5,887 nt of DNA, from NCBI GenBank assembly GCA_030631455.1, contig DAOVLC010000102.1:1-5887 (forward strand), given 5' to 3'. This document shows, piece by piece, positions 1 to 5,887 of this stretch. Below the pieces are notes generated by a model, which was given only the letters and a program-made list of their open reading frames with translations, was not told the DNA's origin and ran no database searches. This stretch comes from Candidatus Zixiibacteriota bacterium (GTDB taxonomy: Bacteria; Zixibacteria; MSB-5A5; JAABVY01; JAHJOQ01). The first letter of the stretch is position 1, and every line of letters begins with the position of its first letter. A program made the translations under genes and the position numbers.

Positions 1-2408
1 ATCAGTGGCGTCGGATAGCTGTTTGACATGTATCCCGTAGGCTTGTACTTTGGAAAACCCTCGATACGAGCGCCATAACAGTCAAAAAGCTCCAAGCCGT
101 ATTCACCAAGGACAGCTATCTCAGAAATGCCGTCCAGGTTGATATCGAAAGCGGCAACGGCTGAATAGAAATCGGCACCATAGAGATTCGGCCAGCTGCA
201 GCAGAAAGGAGTTCCGTCGGATTTGAACGCAACCACTCCCTCTCTCGAAGACACAATAACCTCGGGGTCACCTTCTCCATCAATGTTGCAGACCGCAGCA
301 GCGAAGTGCATAACCCCACCGAGTGGCGCAGGTTGCGGAAATGTGCCGATCAGTTTATCCTCGATCGTTATCGCAACGTCTCGATGGATTTCCTCGGTCG
401 GCGTATAGCCTGTTACGCGGAGAGTGTAATCGCCGGACTGGAATGAGCCGAGAGAAACCTCGCACAGTAGTGAATCGGCTACCGCCTCTGAGGATTCGAA
501 AATTGTTTTCCACTCCGCGTCGCCCTCAGTCGACTTCAGAGAAACACCGTAACGCTCAAACTCCGGATCCAAAGCGGAACCTCGAACGGTTAGAAACCAG
601 GATACGGTGTCACCCGACTGCGGCAGATCTATCTCGAAGAGTCGTTCCGCAATCATCGTAACACGCCTGTAAGCAACATAGTCATCGCCCACCGAGAGTC
701 TCAGCGTGTAGTCGCCGACTCGACCCGAGATCGGAAGTGTTCCGAGGCTGCCGCCCAACACGTTCGCCACGCCGGATGTGATGTTATCCCAATCGGTCAT
801 ATCATTTCTCGGGCTGATATCGATGCCGTAAGAGTCTCCTGACTCAGAGTAGGCATACCCAATGATGTCCATGTCGGACGTGATGATCTGACGGCTGTAA
901 GGAAGACTGAACTTCGCGAGAGTGCCATGCAACATCCCCAGAGCCGCCTCAACATTGACTCGACCGTGGCCCGAATATCGATCCCACCCAACAAAAGTGG
1001 AATCGGTATCGCCGTACGGGTGCACGATATCGTCTACACTCTGCTCGATAATCTCTTGCAGTCGGTCAGGAGTCAGCCCGGGTGAGTACGAGAGTAGCAC
1101 AGCCGCTGCGCCACACACGTATGGGGCGGACATACTGCTGCCGTCGGCAAGGTAGTAGTTGTCGTTGATAATACGTACATCAGGCTCGCCCTGATCCGCA
1201 TACAAATCAGTCCCGGCAGCACGAAGCGACAACACGTCTCTTCCGGGGGCGATCACATTGAGCCAATCACCGAACGAGGAGAAGAAAGTGACTTCATCGT
1301 CTGAGTTGCTGGCTCCCACGGTCATCGATACCGGAAACGAAGCCGGGAACGTGCCCATATCGCTGGCGAAATTTCCCGCCGCTGCAACCGGAAGGACGCC
1401 CTGCGATCTCGCGTATGTGAGGGCGTCGAGGAGTATCGTTGATCTGAACGGGCTGCCCCAGCTCATGTTGATCACCTCGGCTCCTATATCTACCGAATAG
1501 ACAATCGCTTTTGCAGCTACGCTCATGACAGCATTCGGGAATATCTTCAGGCCGGCCACGCTAACATCGCTGCATACGCCTGCTATCCCGATGCCATTGT
1601 CAGAGGTGGCTCCGATTATCCCAGTAACATGAGTACCATGACCCATATCGTCGGAGACGTCGTTATCACCAATGAGAATCTGCCCGATGGCAACTTCATC
1701 ACCGGAGAAATCCCAGCCGTGAGTATCGTCAACATAACCATTGTGATCGTCATCTATGCCATTGCCTGCGACTTCGCCGGGGTTGACCCACAGATTGTCG
1801 GAAATGTCCGGATGCCCAATGTCAAGACCTGTGTCAATTATTACGACCAGCGGTCTGGCATGTGGCGCTGTGTTCGTCCATGTCGATGCGACATGAATGT
1901 CAGCACCAGATGTACCTTGCTTTATTATCAGTGTGTCGTTGTAGGTGCCATCTCTGCGCCAGATGCCCGGATACTGCTGCCCGACGTTTTCCAGCCCCCA
2001 CTCGTTTATAAGCTCGGGATCATCCGGTCTTTCATACAGCTCGATAGGATAGTCAAACTCCGCATTGTCGATTTCCGGCAGGTTGTTGAGTACCATCAGG
2101 ATGGCCTCACCGTCGGCTGTCTCATCGAGGATAACGATTCTATATCTGTCAAATGGAAAATCCGACCCGGAAGATGCGGAAATCGGATAGTATGATTGCT
2201 TCTCGGAGAATAGTGGTAATTCTGCCGCAATTGCACCCTCCCCGAGAAGATCATCAATCATCCCGCTGTACGGAGACAGACCAAGAGCCTGTGTCTCCGG
2301 TGCGAGTTTGACGACGATACGTGAGTGAGCGTTCTCGCCAAGAACATCAGTGGGCAAGACCAACAGCACCAACGCCAGTGTCAAAAACAAAAGCTTCTGA
2401 AATGTCAT
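1..2408 (-). CDS. Secreted subtilisin-like (S8) serine protease with Ig-like modules and beta-propeller; C-terminus outside window
   Basis: The N-terminal 802 codons are open from the ATG at 2408 to the left edge, with no in-frame stop. Residues 1-24 form a signal peptide (Lys5, hydrophobic run 6-18, probable cleavage after Val-Leu-Gly). Residues about 29-121 resemble an S8 propeptide, and PDDP at 128-131 followed by EWGLENVGQ marks the usual onset of the protease. The catalytic triad is Asp192 (DTGLDIGHPD), His257 (GHGTHVTG) and Ser425 (GSSMSAP), with oxyanion Asn346 (AAAGN). Residues 216-228 (NGIDDDHNGYVDD) look like a calcium loop. The catalytic fold ends near GRVNVEAAL at about 482-490. 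Two Ig-like modules follow (about 508-690), then propeller blades. It is presumably exported and active outside the cytoplasm; the substrate is unknown. Seven cysteines are present, five of them after residue 640, including adjacent Cys736-Cys737. A C-terminal sorting or anchor domain may lie beyond the window. The protease call is very secure; its role is not. Confidence 0.95.
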   Translation of the reverse strand, partial: MTFQKLLFLTLALVLLVLPTDVLGENAHSRIVVKLAPETQALGLSPYSGMIDDLLGEGAIAAELPLFSEKQSYYPISASSGSDFPFDRYRIVILDETADGEAILMVLNNLPEIDNAEFDYPIELYERPDDPELINEWGLENVGQQYPGIWRRDGTYNDTLIIKQGTSGADIHVASTWTNTAPHARPLVVIIDTGLDIGHPDISDNLWVNPGEVAGNGIDDDHNGYVDDTHGWDFSGDEVAIGQILIGDNDVSDDMGHGTHVTGIIGATSDNGIGIAGVCSDVSVAGLKIFPNAVMSVAAKAIVYSVDIGAEVINMSWGSPFRSTILLDALTYARSQGVLPVAAAGNFASDMGTFPASFPVSMTVGASNSDDEVTFFSSFGDWLNVIAPGRDVLSLRAAGTDLYADQGEPDVRIINDNYYLADGSSMSAPYVCGAAAVLLSYSPGLTPDRLQEIIEQSVDDIVHPYGDTDSTFVGWDRYSGHGRVNVEAALGMLHGTLAKFSLPYSRQIITSDMDIIGYAYSESGDSYGIDISPRNDMTDWDNITSGVANVLGGSLGTLPISGRVGDYTLRLSVGDDYVAYRRVTMIAERLFEIDLPQSGDTVSWFLTVRGSALDPEFERYGVSLKSTEGDAEWKTIFESSEAVADSLLCEVSLGSFQSGDYTLRVTGYTPTEEIHRDVAITIEDKLIGTFPQPAPLGGVMHFAAAVCNIDGEGDPEVIVSSREGVVAFKSDGTPFCCSWPNLYGADFYSAVAAFDINLDGISEIAVLGEYGLELFDCYGARIEGFPKYKPTGYMSNSYPTPL
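51..341 (-). repeat. FG-GAP/VCBS-like propeller blades within the protease
   Basis: Residues about 690-786 contain two consecutive blade repeats. Each has an acidic calcium-type loop: NIDGEGDPE at 708-716 and DINLDGISE at 755-763, exactly 47 residues apart. The loops are followed by similar strands (VIV and IAV) and then an aromatic-Pro end mark. These marks are FP at 690, WP at 739 and FP at 785, a period of 46-49 residues. This pattern is typical of secreted bacterial beta-propellers with DxDxDG loops. The first loop is degenerate (N, D, E in place of D, D/N, D). More blades probably follow outside the window, since a propeller normally needs six to eight. Confidence 0.7.
339..887 (-). repeat. 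Tandem Ig-like (GDYTLR) modules within the protease
   Basis: Two related modules of about 94 residues lie between the catalytic domain and the propeller. Both begin with a strand carrying a conserved Gly (IIGYAYSES with Gly517; TVRGSALD with Gly610). Both continue with Tyr-Gly-Ile/Val-Asp/Ser-Ile/Leu, then an acidic-Trp segment (TDWDNI; DAEWKTI), and end in GDYTLRL at 565-571 or GDYTLRV at 659-665. The Gly-to-GDYTLR distance is 48 and 49 residues, so this looks like an internal duplication. Similar beta-sandwich modules are common downstream of S8 domains in secreted bacterial proteases, where they probably act as spacers or binding units. Confidence 0.65.
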
Positions 2409-2417
2409 TCCAGCATC

Positions 2418-2423
2418 CCTCCT
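2418..2423 (-). promoter_or_regulatory. Consensus Shine-Dalgarno of the protease gene
   Basis: The minus strand reads AGGAGG, inside a longer TCAGGAGGG, 9 bases before the ATG at 2408. It fixes that ATG as the start. An ATG between the two (2416-2414) is followed by a stop after two more codons, so it is not the start. The site is much stronger than anything in front of dxs or nadK. Confidence 0.85.
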
Positions 2424-2455
2424 GACCCTGCGTGGCGGTATCGGGGTACTCTACT

Positions 2456-2484
2456 TAAATAAAAGGCAGACAGGCGATTCTGTC
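2456..2484 (-). terminator. Weak terminator-like hairpin after nadK
   Basis: The minus strand holds GACAG, a six-base loop and CTGTC (2484-2469), followed by TGCC and TTTTATTT. The stem has only five pairs and the T-rich tract starts four bases after it, so it is at best a weak rho-independent terminator for the ispA-dxs-nadK operon. It overlaps the proposed protease promoter, and the two readings compete. Confidence 0.25.
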
Positions 2485-2486
2485 AA
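2458..2486 (-). promoter_or_regulatory. Putative sigma70-type promoter for the protease gene
   Basis: On the minus strand a perfect TTGACA (2486-2481) is followed by a 17-base spacer and TTTATT (2463-2458, four of six matches to TATAAT). Initiation would fall near 2451, leaving a leader of about 43 bases that carries the AGGAGG site. The position suits independent transcription of the protease from the upstream housekeeping operon. The -10 box is imperfect, and sigma preferences of the host are unknown. Confidence 0.45.
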
Positions 2487-2521
2487 GTGCTGATATTACA
2501 GCGCTTCAGTCCACGTTGGAC
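2485..2521 (-). other. Two further stem-loops downstream of nadK
   Basis: In minus-strand RNA, GTCCA/TGGAC (2521-2509) can form a 5-bp stem with a 3-base loop. AAGCGCTG and CAGCACTT (2506-2485) can form an 8-bp stem with one C-A mismatch around the loop TAATAT. Neither is followed directly by a T run, so they are not classic terminators. They could shape the 3' end of the operon transcript or mark a protein binding site just upstream of the TTGACA box. Confidence 0.3.
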
Positions 2522-2558
2522 CGTCTCTACTCTACTAACGCTCTTCTGAACGGTTCGT

Positions 2559-3437
2559 TCAATCCAGGCCACTAGTATCGCGCGGTGGCAATACGCCCCA
2601 CTGAAGTTTTGATCGAAGCACCTTGTAGAAGGATTGCTCTTCGAATCGGACGAGCTTCACGTTGAAATCAGCCTTCCGTATTCGGATCTTGTCACCATAC
2701 TTGAGCGGAGTTGACACCTGGCCGTCAATGGTGAGCATGGCAACATCCGTCTCAGACTTAACCTCGAGGGTCAGAGTCTCCTCCACGCTGAAGATCAGGG
2801 GACGGGATGTAAGCGAGTGAGGAGCAATCGGTGATGCGATGATCGCATCCATCTCAGGATTAAGGATGGGACCGCCAACGGCAAGTGAGTATGCGGTTGA
2901 GCCGGTCGGTGTGGATAAGATCAGCCCATCTGCGGCGTATGAACAGATGTAGTCGCCGTTTGAGTAGAGCGCCAAGTCTATCAGCCGAATGTCTCCCCTT
3001 CCGACGACTATGTCGTTGAGGGCGAATTTGATCCGACCGTCATCACTTCCCGGCAGTTCTGCGGCGAGTATCATTCGCTCTTCCAGACTAAAATCACCTT
3101 CGATCACTCGTTTCAGTGTTCTTTCAAGGTCCTCCGGCGTCTGCTCAGCTAGAAATCCAAGGCTGCCGATGTTGATCCCGAGGATCGGTACACCGGAATC
3201 GCCCACGAGTCTGGCAGTGGCGAGAAGGCTGCCGTCTCCTCCCATCGAGAGAATGATATCGCTCCTTTGCGGAAGTTCGTGCGGAGGAACGATCTGCTCA
3301 GAGCCAGCGGCGAGATCCCTCAGATCATCGCAAAGACAGAGTGGAACCTGATTGCTGCGACACCATTCAACCAGTCTTCGCACGACAGTGTCAGCACCCT
3401 GTCTGTTCAGATTTGCTTTAACTCCAAGTCGTTTCAT
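2559..3437 (-). CDS. nadK: NAD kinase (ATP- or polyphosphate-dependent NAD+ kinase)
   Basis: This cytoplasmic enzyme phosphorylates NAD+ to NADP+. The 292-residue product has the usual family length. Its diagnostic motifs are GGDG at 66-69 with catalytic Asp68, LGINIGSLGFL at 86-96, Asn141-Asp142 in the NAD-contacting loop, and DGLILSTPTGSTAYS starting at Asp170 and leading into AVGGPIL. PHSLTSRP at 206-213 belongs to the C-terminal beta domain. The chosen start gives the expected first strand (MKRLGVKAN). It lies 13 bases after the dxs stop with only a weak GAG as ribosome binding site, so translation is probably coupled to dxs. The stop codon lies within a small 6-bp inverted repeat (2547-2561). 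Identity is secure; the phosphate donor cannot be read from the sequence. Confidence 0.96.
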   Translation of the reverse strand: MKRLGVKANLNRQGADTVVRRLVEWCRSNQVPLCLCDDLRDLAAGSEQIVPPHELPQRSDIILSMGGDGSLLATARLVGDSGVPILGINIGSLGFLAEQTPEDLERTLKRVIEGDFSLEERMILAAELPGSDDGRIKFALNDIVVGRGDIRLIDLALYSNGDYICSYAADGLILSTPTGSTAYSLAVGGPILNPEMDAIIASPIAPHSLTSRPLIFSVEETLTLEVKSETDVAMLTIDGQVSTPLKYGDKIRIRKADFNVKLVRFEEQSFYKVLRSKLQWGVLPPRDTSGLD

Positions 3438-3450
3438 ACAGCGTGCTCGG

Positions 3451-5415
3451 TTATAATTCCTTTATCTTCAATTCGACTTCGCTTCGTTTTGATGAATCTA
3501 CCGCCTTCCGTGATGAGATTCGCGGCCTCCTGCCAGTTGCCTTCTTTGTTTGGACGAATCCTCTGACGGTGTCAGCCAGATCTTCGGGGCTAAGCTTCAG
3601 ATTCCGGAGCAACTCGTTCATTGATCCGTGTTCGACGAATCTGTCGGGCAGACCGAGCGAATGGAATCTCTTGTTCTGAAGCAGGTTACGCCTGTTAAGG
3701 CAGTCGAGGACACCATCACCAAATCCGCCGATCAATGAATTCTCCTCGACGGTGACAATGGTATCGTAGTCGCCGAGGATGCTGATCAAACACTGCTCGT
3801 CCATCGGCTTGACAAACCGGCAGTTGACTACCCCAACCTCGATACTCTCCCTGCCCAAAATCTCAGCCGCACTGACCGCTCTTTCGACCATCGATCCAAC
3901 GGCCAGAAATACAACCTTCGTTCCGTTTCGTAGAATCTCCCAGCTACCCCAGTCGATTCGATATGAGAAATCAATCTCGTCTTCCGGGATAACTCCCCTC
4001 GGATACCGAATTGCCACAGGATCGCTAAGATTCTCCGTAGCCTGTGTCATCATGGCGGCAAGTTCGGAGCCGTTTCTCGGGGCGCAGATAGTCAGATTCG
4101 GAATCATTCTCAGGTATGAAAGATCAAATGACCCGTGATGGGTCGGACCATCTTCGCCGACGAGTCCGCCTCTGTCGATACAGACGAGAACCGGCAGCTT
4201 CTGAAGCGCTATGTCATGGATCATCTGGTCGAACGCTCTCTGTAGGAACGTCGAGTACACCGCGAACACAGGTTTGAGACCTGATGCCGCCAGACCGGCG
4301 GAGAACGTCCCGGCATGGCCTTCCGCGATCCCAACGTCGAAAACCCTGTCGGGGTATTTCTCTTTCATCGCTACGAGGCCGGAGCCTGCAAGCATAGCGG
4401 GCGTGACTGCGACGACGCTTTCATCTGAGTCGGCTAACCTCACCATCGTCTCACCGAATACGTCAGTGTATGACTTTCGCTTGTTTGCTGCTGATTTACC
4501 GGTCGCCTTATCGAAGCCGCTCACACCGTGAAGATGAAGGCAATCATTCTCTGCGGGAGCGTATCCCTTTCCCTTCTTCGTGACTACATGCACAAGCCGC
4601 GGCCCGGAAAGCTTCTTGATCTGTCCGAAAACTTTCAGTAGAGAATCGGTATCGTGACCATCAACAGGCCCGAAGTACCTGAATCCGAGTTTCTCAAAGA
4701 TGATACCGGGCACGAGGAATCCCTTGACGTGCCCATCGAGATTCGAGATCATTTTCCGCAGATTGTCTCCGCCCCGCAACTTGCCGGTAAGTTCCCAAAT
4801 GCTCGCTTTGACTTTGTTGTATGTGTCGTCAGTGAGCAGATCGGTGAGGTATGATGCGACAGCTCCCACGTTTTGCGAAATCGACATCGAATTATCATTT
4901 AGAACGACAATGATATCCCGCCCGGAAGCTCCCGCATTGTTCAGACCTTCGTAAGCAAGGCCGCCTGTCAGAGCGCCATCACCTATAACGGCCACGACGT
5001 CATAATCGCCACCCTTCAAATCTCTTGCTACAGCCTGACCGAAAGCCGCCGAGATGGAGGTCGACGAATGCCCCACTCCGAAATGGTCGTATTTGCTCTC
5101 TGACGGCCTCGGGAATCCGGAGATGCCTCCGTAGCTTCTGATCGTATCGAAGCTCTCGTTTCGACCGGTCAGAATCTTGTGTGTGTAGCATTGGTGGCCA
5201 ACATCCCAGATTATTCTGTCCCTGTCGAGATCGAACGTTCGCAGCAGGGCTACGGTCAGCTCAACGACACCAAGCGGTCCGCCGAGGTGCCCACCGTTGG
5301 CCGATACGACACTCAGGATGCGGTTTCTGATCTCAGCACATAGGTCGGGCAAAGCCTCGTCAGGTATCGACCTCAGATCGCTAGGCTTTTCGATTCTGTT
5401 GAGCAGGTCTGACAT
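3451..5415 (-). CDS. dxs: 1-Deoxy-D-xylulose-5-phosphate synthase
   Basis: The enzyme condenses pyruvate and glyceraldehyde 3-phosphate to DXP with thiamine diphosphate, the entry step of the MEP isoprenoid pathway. The 654 residues show the normal order: TPP-binding domain (about 1-300), transketolase pyrimidine domain (about 315-480) and transketolase C-terminal domain (about 495-618). Visible active-site residues are His43 (GGHLGG), His74 (DVGHQ), GDG at 145-147 with Asn175 (LNDNSMS) for Mg-TPP, Glu365 (the TPP-activating glutamate), Arg393 (STFLQRAF), Arg415, Asp422 and His426 (EDGPTHHG). The start agrees with the family N-terminus, although no clear Shine-Dalgarno precedes it. Two oddities are AEGHAG where most relatives have AEQHAV, and a basic tail of about 33 residues after the usual end. 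It lies 42 bases after ispA and 13 before nadK. Confidence 0.97.
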   Translation of the reverse strand: MSDLLNRIEKPSDLRSIPDEALPDLCAEIRNRILSVVSANGGHLGGPLGVVELTVALLRTFDLDRDRIIWDVGHQCYTHKILTGRNESFDTIRSYGGISGFPRPSESKYDHFGVGHSSTSISAAFGQAVARDLKGGDYDVVAVIGDGALTGGLAYEGLNNAGASGRDIIVVLNDNSMSISQNVGAVASYLTDLLTDDTYNKVKASIWELTGKLRGGDNLRKMISNLDGHVKGFLVPGIIFEKLGFRYFGPVDGHDTDSLLKVFGQIKKLSGPRLVHVVTKKGKGYAPAENDCLHLHGVSGFDKATGKSAANKRKSYTDVFGETMVRLADSDESVVAVTPAMLAGSGLVAMKEKYPDRVFDVGIAEGHAGTFSAGLAASGLKPVFAVYSTFLQRAFDQMIHDIALQKLPVLVCIDRGGLVGEDGPTHHGSFDLSYLRMIPNLTICAPRNGSELAAMMTQATENLSDPVAIRYPRGVIPEDEIDFSYRIDWGSWEILRNGTKVVFLAVGSMVERAVSAAEILGRESIEVGVVNCRFVKPMDEQCLISILGDYDTIVTVEENSLIGGFGDGVLDCLNRRNLLQNKRFHSLGLPDRFVEHGSMNELLRNLKLSPEDLADTVRGFVQTKKATGRRPRISSRKAVDSSKRSEVELKIKEL

Positions 5416-5457
5416 ACTACGGTATATACACGCGAAATGCGATATAGATTTGGTTTT

Positions 5458-5887
5458 TCAGTTTTCCCTCTTGAGAATGAAATCAGCCAGGTACTTAAAG
5501 ACGGCAGAGTTCGGGCCGATCTTATCTATCTCTCTGTTGCCACTTTCGATCAATTCCGAAGCCAGCCGCCGCGATTCTTCGATGCCGATAACCCGCGGGT
5601 AGGTCGCTTTCACGTTTCTCTCGTCGGAACCGATATCTTTGCCAAGCTTCTCCTGCGAGCCGGTCACATCAAGCACATCGTCCACAATCTGAAACACAAG
5701 ACCAATCTTCGACCCGTACGAAGAGAAGACAGCAATCGTTTCAGCGTCGGCCCCGGCCAGTATCGCACCAATTCTCATTGCGACCCTGATCAGCGCGCCT
5801 GTCTTGTTGCGATGAATATACTCGATCTGATCGAGACTGATATTCCGGCCTTCGGCTTCCACGTCGGCAACCTGTCCACCCAGCATA
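5458..5887 (-). CDS. ispA: Polyprenyl (farnesyl/geranylgeranyl) diphosphate synthase, C-terminal part; N-terminus outside window
   Basis: A class I trans-isoprenyl diphosphate synthase that extends allylic diphosphates with isopentenyl diphosphate. About 142 C-terminal residues are present, roughly half of a typical 290-300-residue protein. The ATG at 5886 is an internal Met in the conserved M-x-GGQ segment, not the start. Counting from that Met, the sequence shows GGQ at 3-5, the Lys28-Thr29 pair of the KTG motif, and the second Asp-rich motif FQIVDDVLD with Asp69, Asp70 and Asp73. These are followed by the lysine- and GSD-containing loop (LGKDIGSD) and ATYP, all standard for bacterial IspA. 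The first Asp-rich motif, whose neighbouring residues set chain length, lies outside the window, so C15 versus C20 product cannot be decided. The TGA stop lies 42 bases before dxs. Confidence 0.93.
   Translation of the reverse strand, partial: MLGGQVADVEAEGRNISLDQIEYIHRNKTGALIRVAMRIGAILAGADAETIAVFSSYGSKIGLVFQIVDDVLDVTGSQEKLGKDIGSDERNVKATYPRVIGIEESRRLASELIESGNREIDKIGPNSAVFKYLADFILKREN

Noticed and set aside
116..994. Short minus-strand frames (116-319 and 797-994) that could suggest a broken protease gene
   Set aside because: Both are in a different frame from the protease. The protease frame was read triplet by triplet from 2408 to 3 and contains no stop, so the gene is not frameshifted.
1629..2195. 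A 188-codon open frame on the plus strand
   Set aside because: It lies opposite the protease catalytic region, which has unambiguous S8 motifs in the minus-strand frame, and its translation shows no recognisable domain. It is an antisense shadow.
2547..2561. 6-bp inverted repeat with a 3-base loop (TGAACG/CGTTCA) overlapping the nadK stop codon
   Set aside because: It is short and no T run follows on the minus strand, so it is not supported as a terminator. It may be chance.
5458..5886. ATG at 5886 as the start of a small 142-residue protein
   Set aside because: The Met belongs to the conserved M-x-GGQ segment in the middle of isoprenyl diphosphate synthases, so the frame continues upstream out of the window.
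1..5887. Mobile elements, CRISPR arrays, tRNA or rRNA genes, toxin-antitoxin or defence loci
   Set aside because: Nearly all bases are used by four confidently assigned minus-strand genes, and the 150-base intergenic region holds only small hairpins and promoter-like boxes. No direct-repeat array, transposase or RNA gene was seen.

Overview
All four genes lie on the minus strand, so transcription runs from the right edge of the window to the left. In that order they are: the C-terminal half of a short-chain isoprenyl diphosphate synthase (ispA type), a complete 1-deoxy-D-xylulose-5-phosphate synthase (dxs), a complete NAD kinase (nadK), and the first 802 codons of a large secreted subtilisin-like protease that runs off the left edge.

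Right part (about 2559-5887): ispA, dxs and nadK are packed with gaps of 42 and 13 bases and look like one housekeeping operon. Dxs makes the first committed intermediate of the MEP isoprenoid pathway. The IspA-type enzyme condenses the resulting C5 units into farnesyl or geranylgeranyl diphosphate. NadK supplies NADP, whose reduced form is used by the next MEP enzyme, Dxr. This ispA-dxs-...-nadK order is widespread in bacteria, but tlyA, which often sits between dxs and nadK, is absent here.

Middle (2409-2558): a 150-base intergenic region with several small stem-loops, a plausible sigma70-type promoter (TTGACA, 17-base spacer, TTTATT) and a consensus AGGAGG ribosome binding site. Here the housekeeping operon probably ends and separate transcription of the protease begins.

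Left part (1-2408): the protease frame was followed codon by codon and has no stop or frameshift. It encodes a signal peptide, a propeptide, an S8 catalytic domain with Asp192, His257, Asn346 and Ser425, two duplicated Ig-like modules, and the first blades of a calcium-binding FG-GAP/VCBS-like beta-propeller.

Organism: a bacterium with the MEP pathway and moderate GC content. A large subtilase with a DDDxNGxVDD calcium loop, GDYTLR modules and propeller blades resembles secreted proteins of the FCB group and its candidate phyla (for example Zixibacteria-like lineages). This is an inference from protein style only and is low confidence. I see no mobile element, CRISPR array, RNA gene or defence system, and no convincing new multi-gene system. 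The least ordinary items are the protease architecture, the intergenic regulatory region and the basic C-terminal tail of Dxs.
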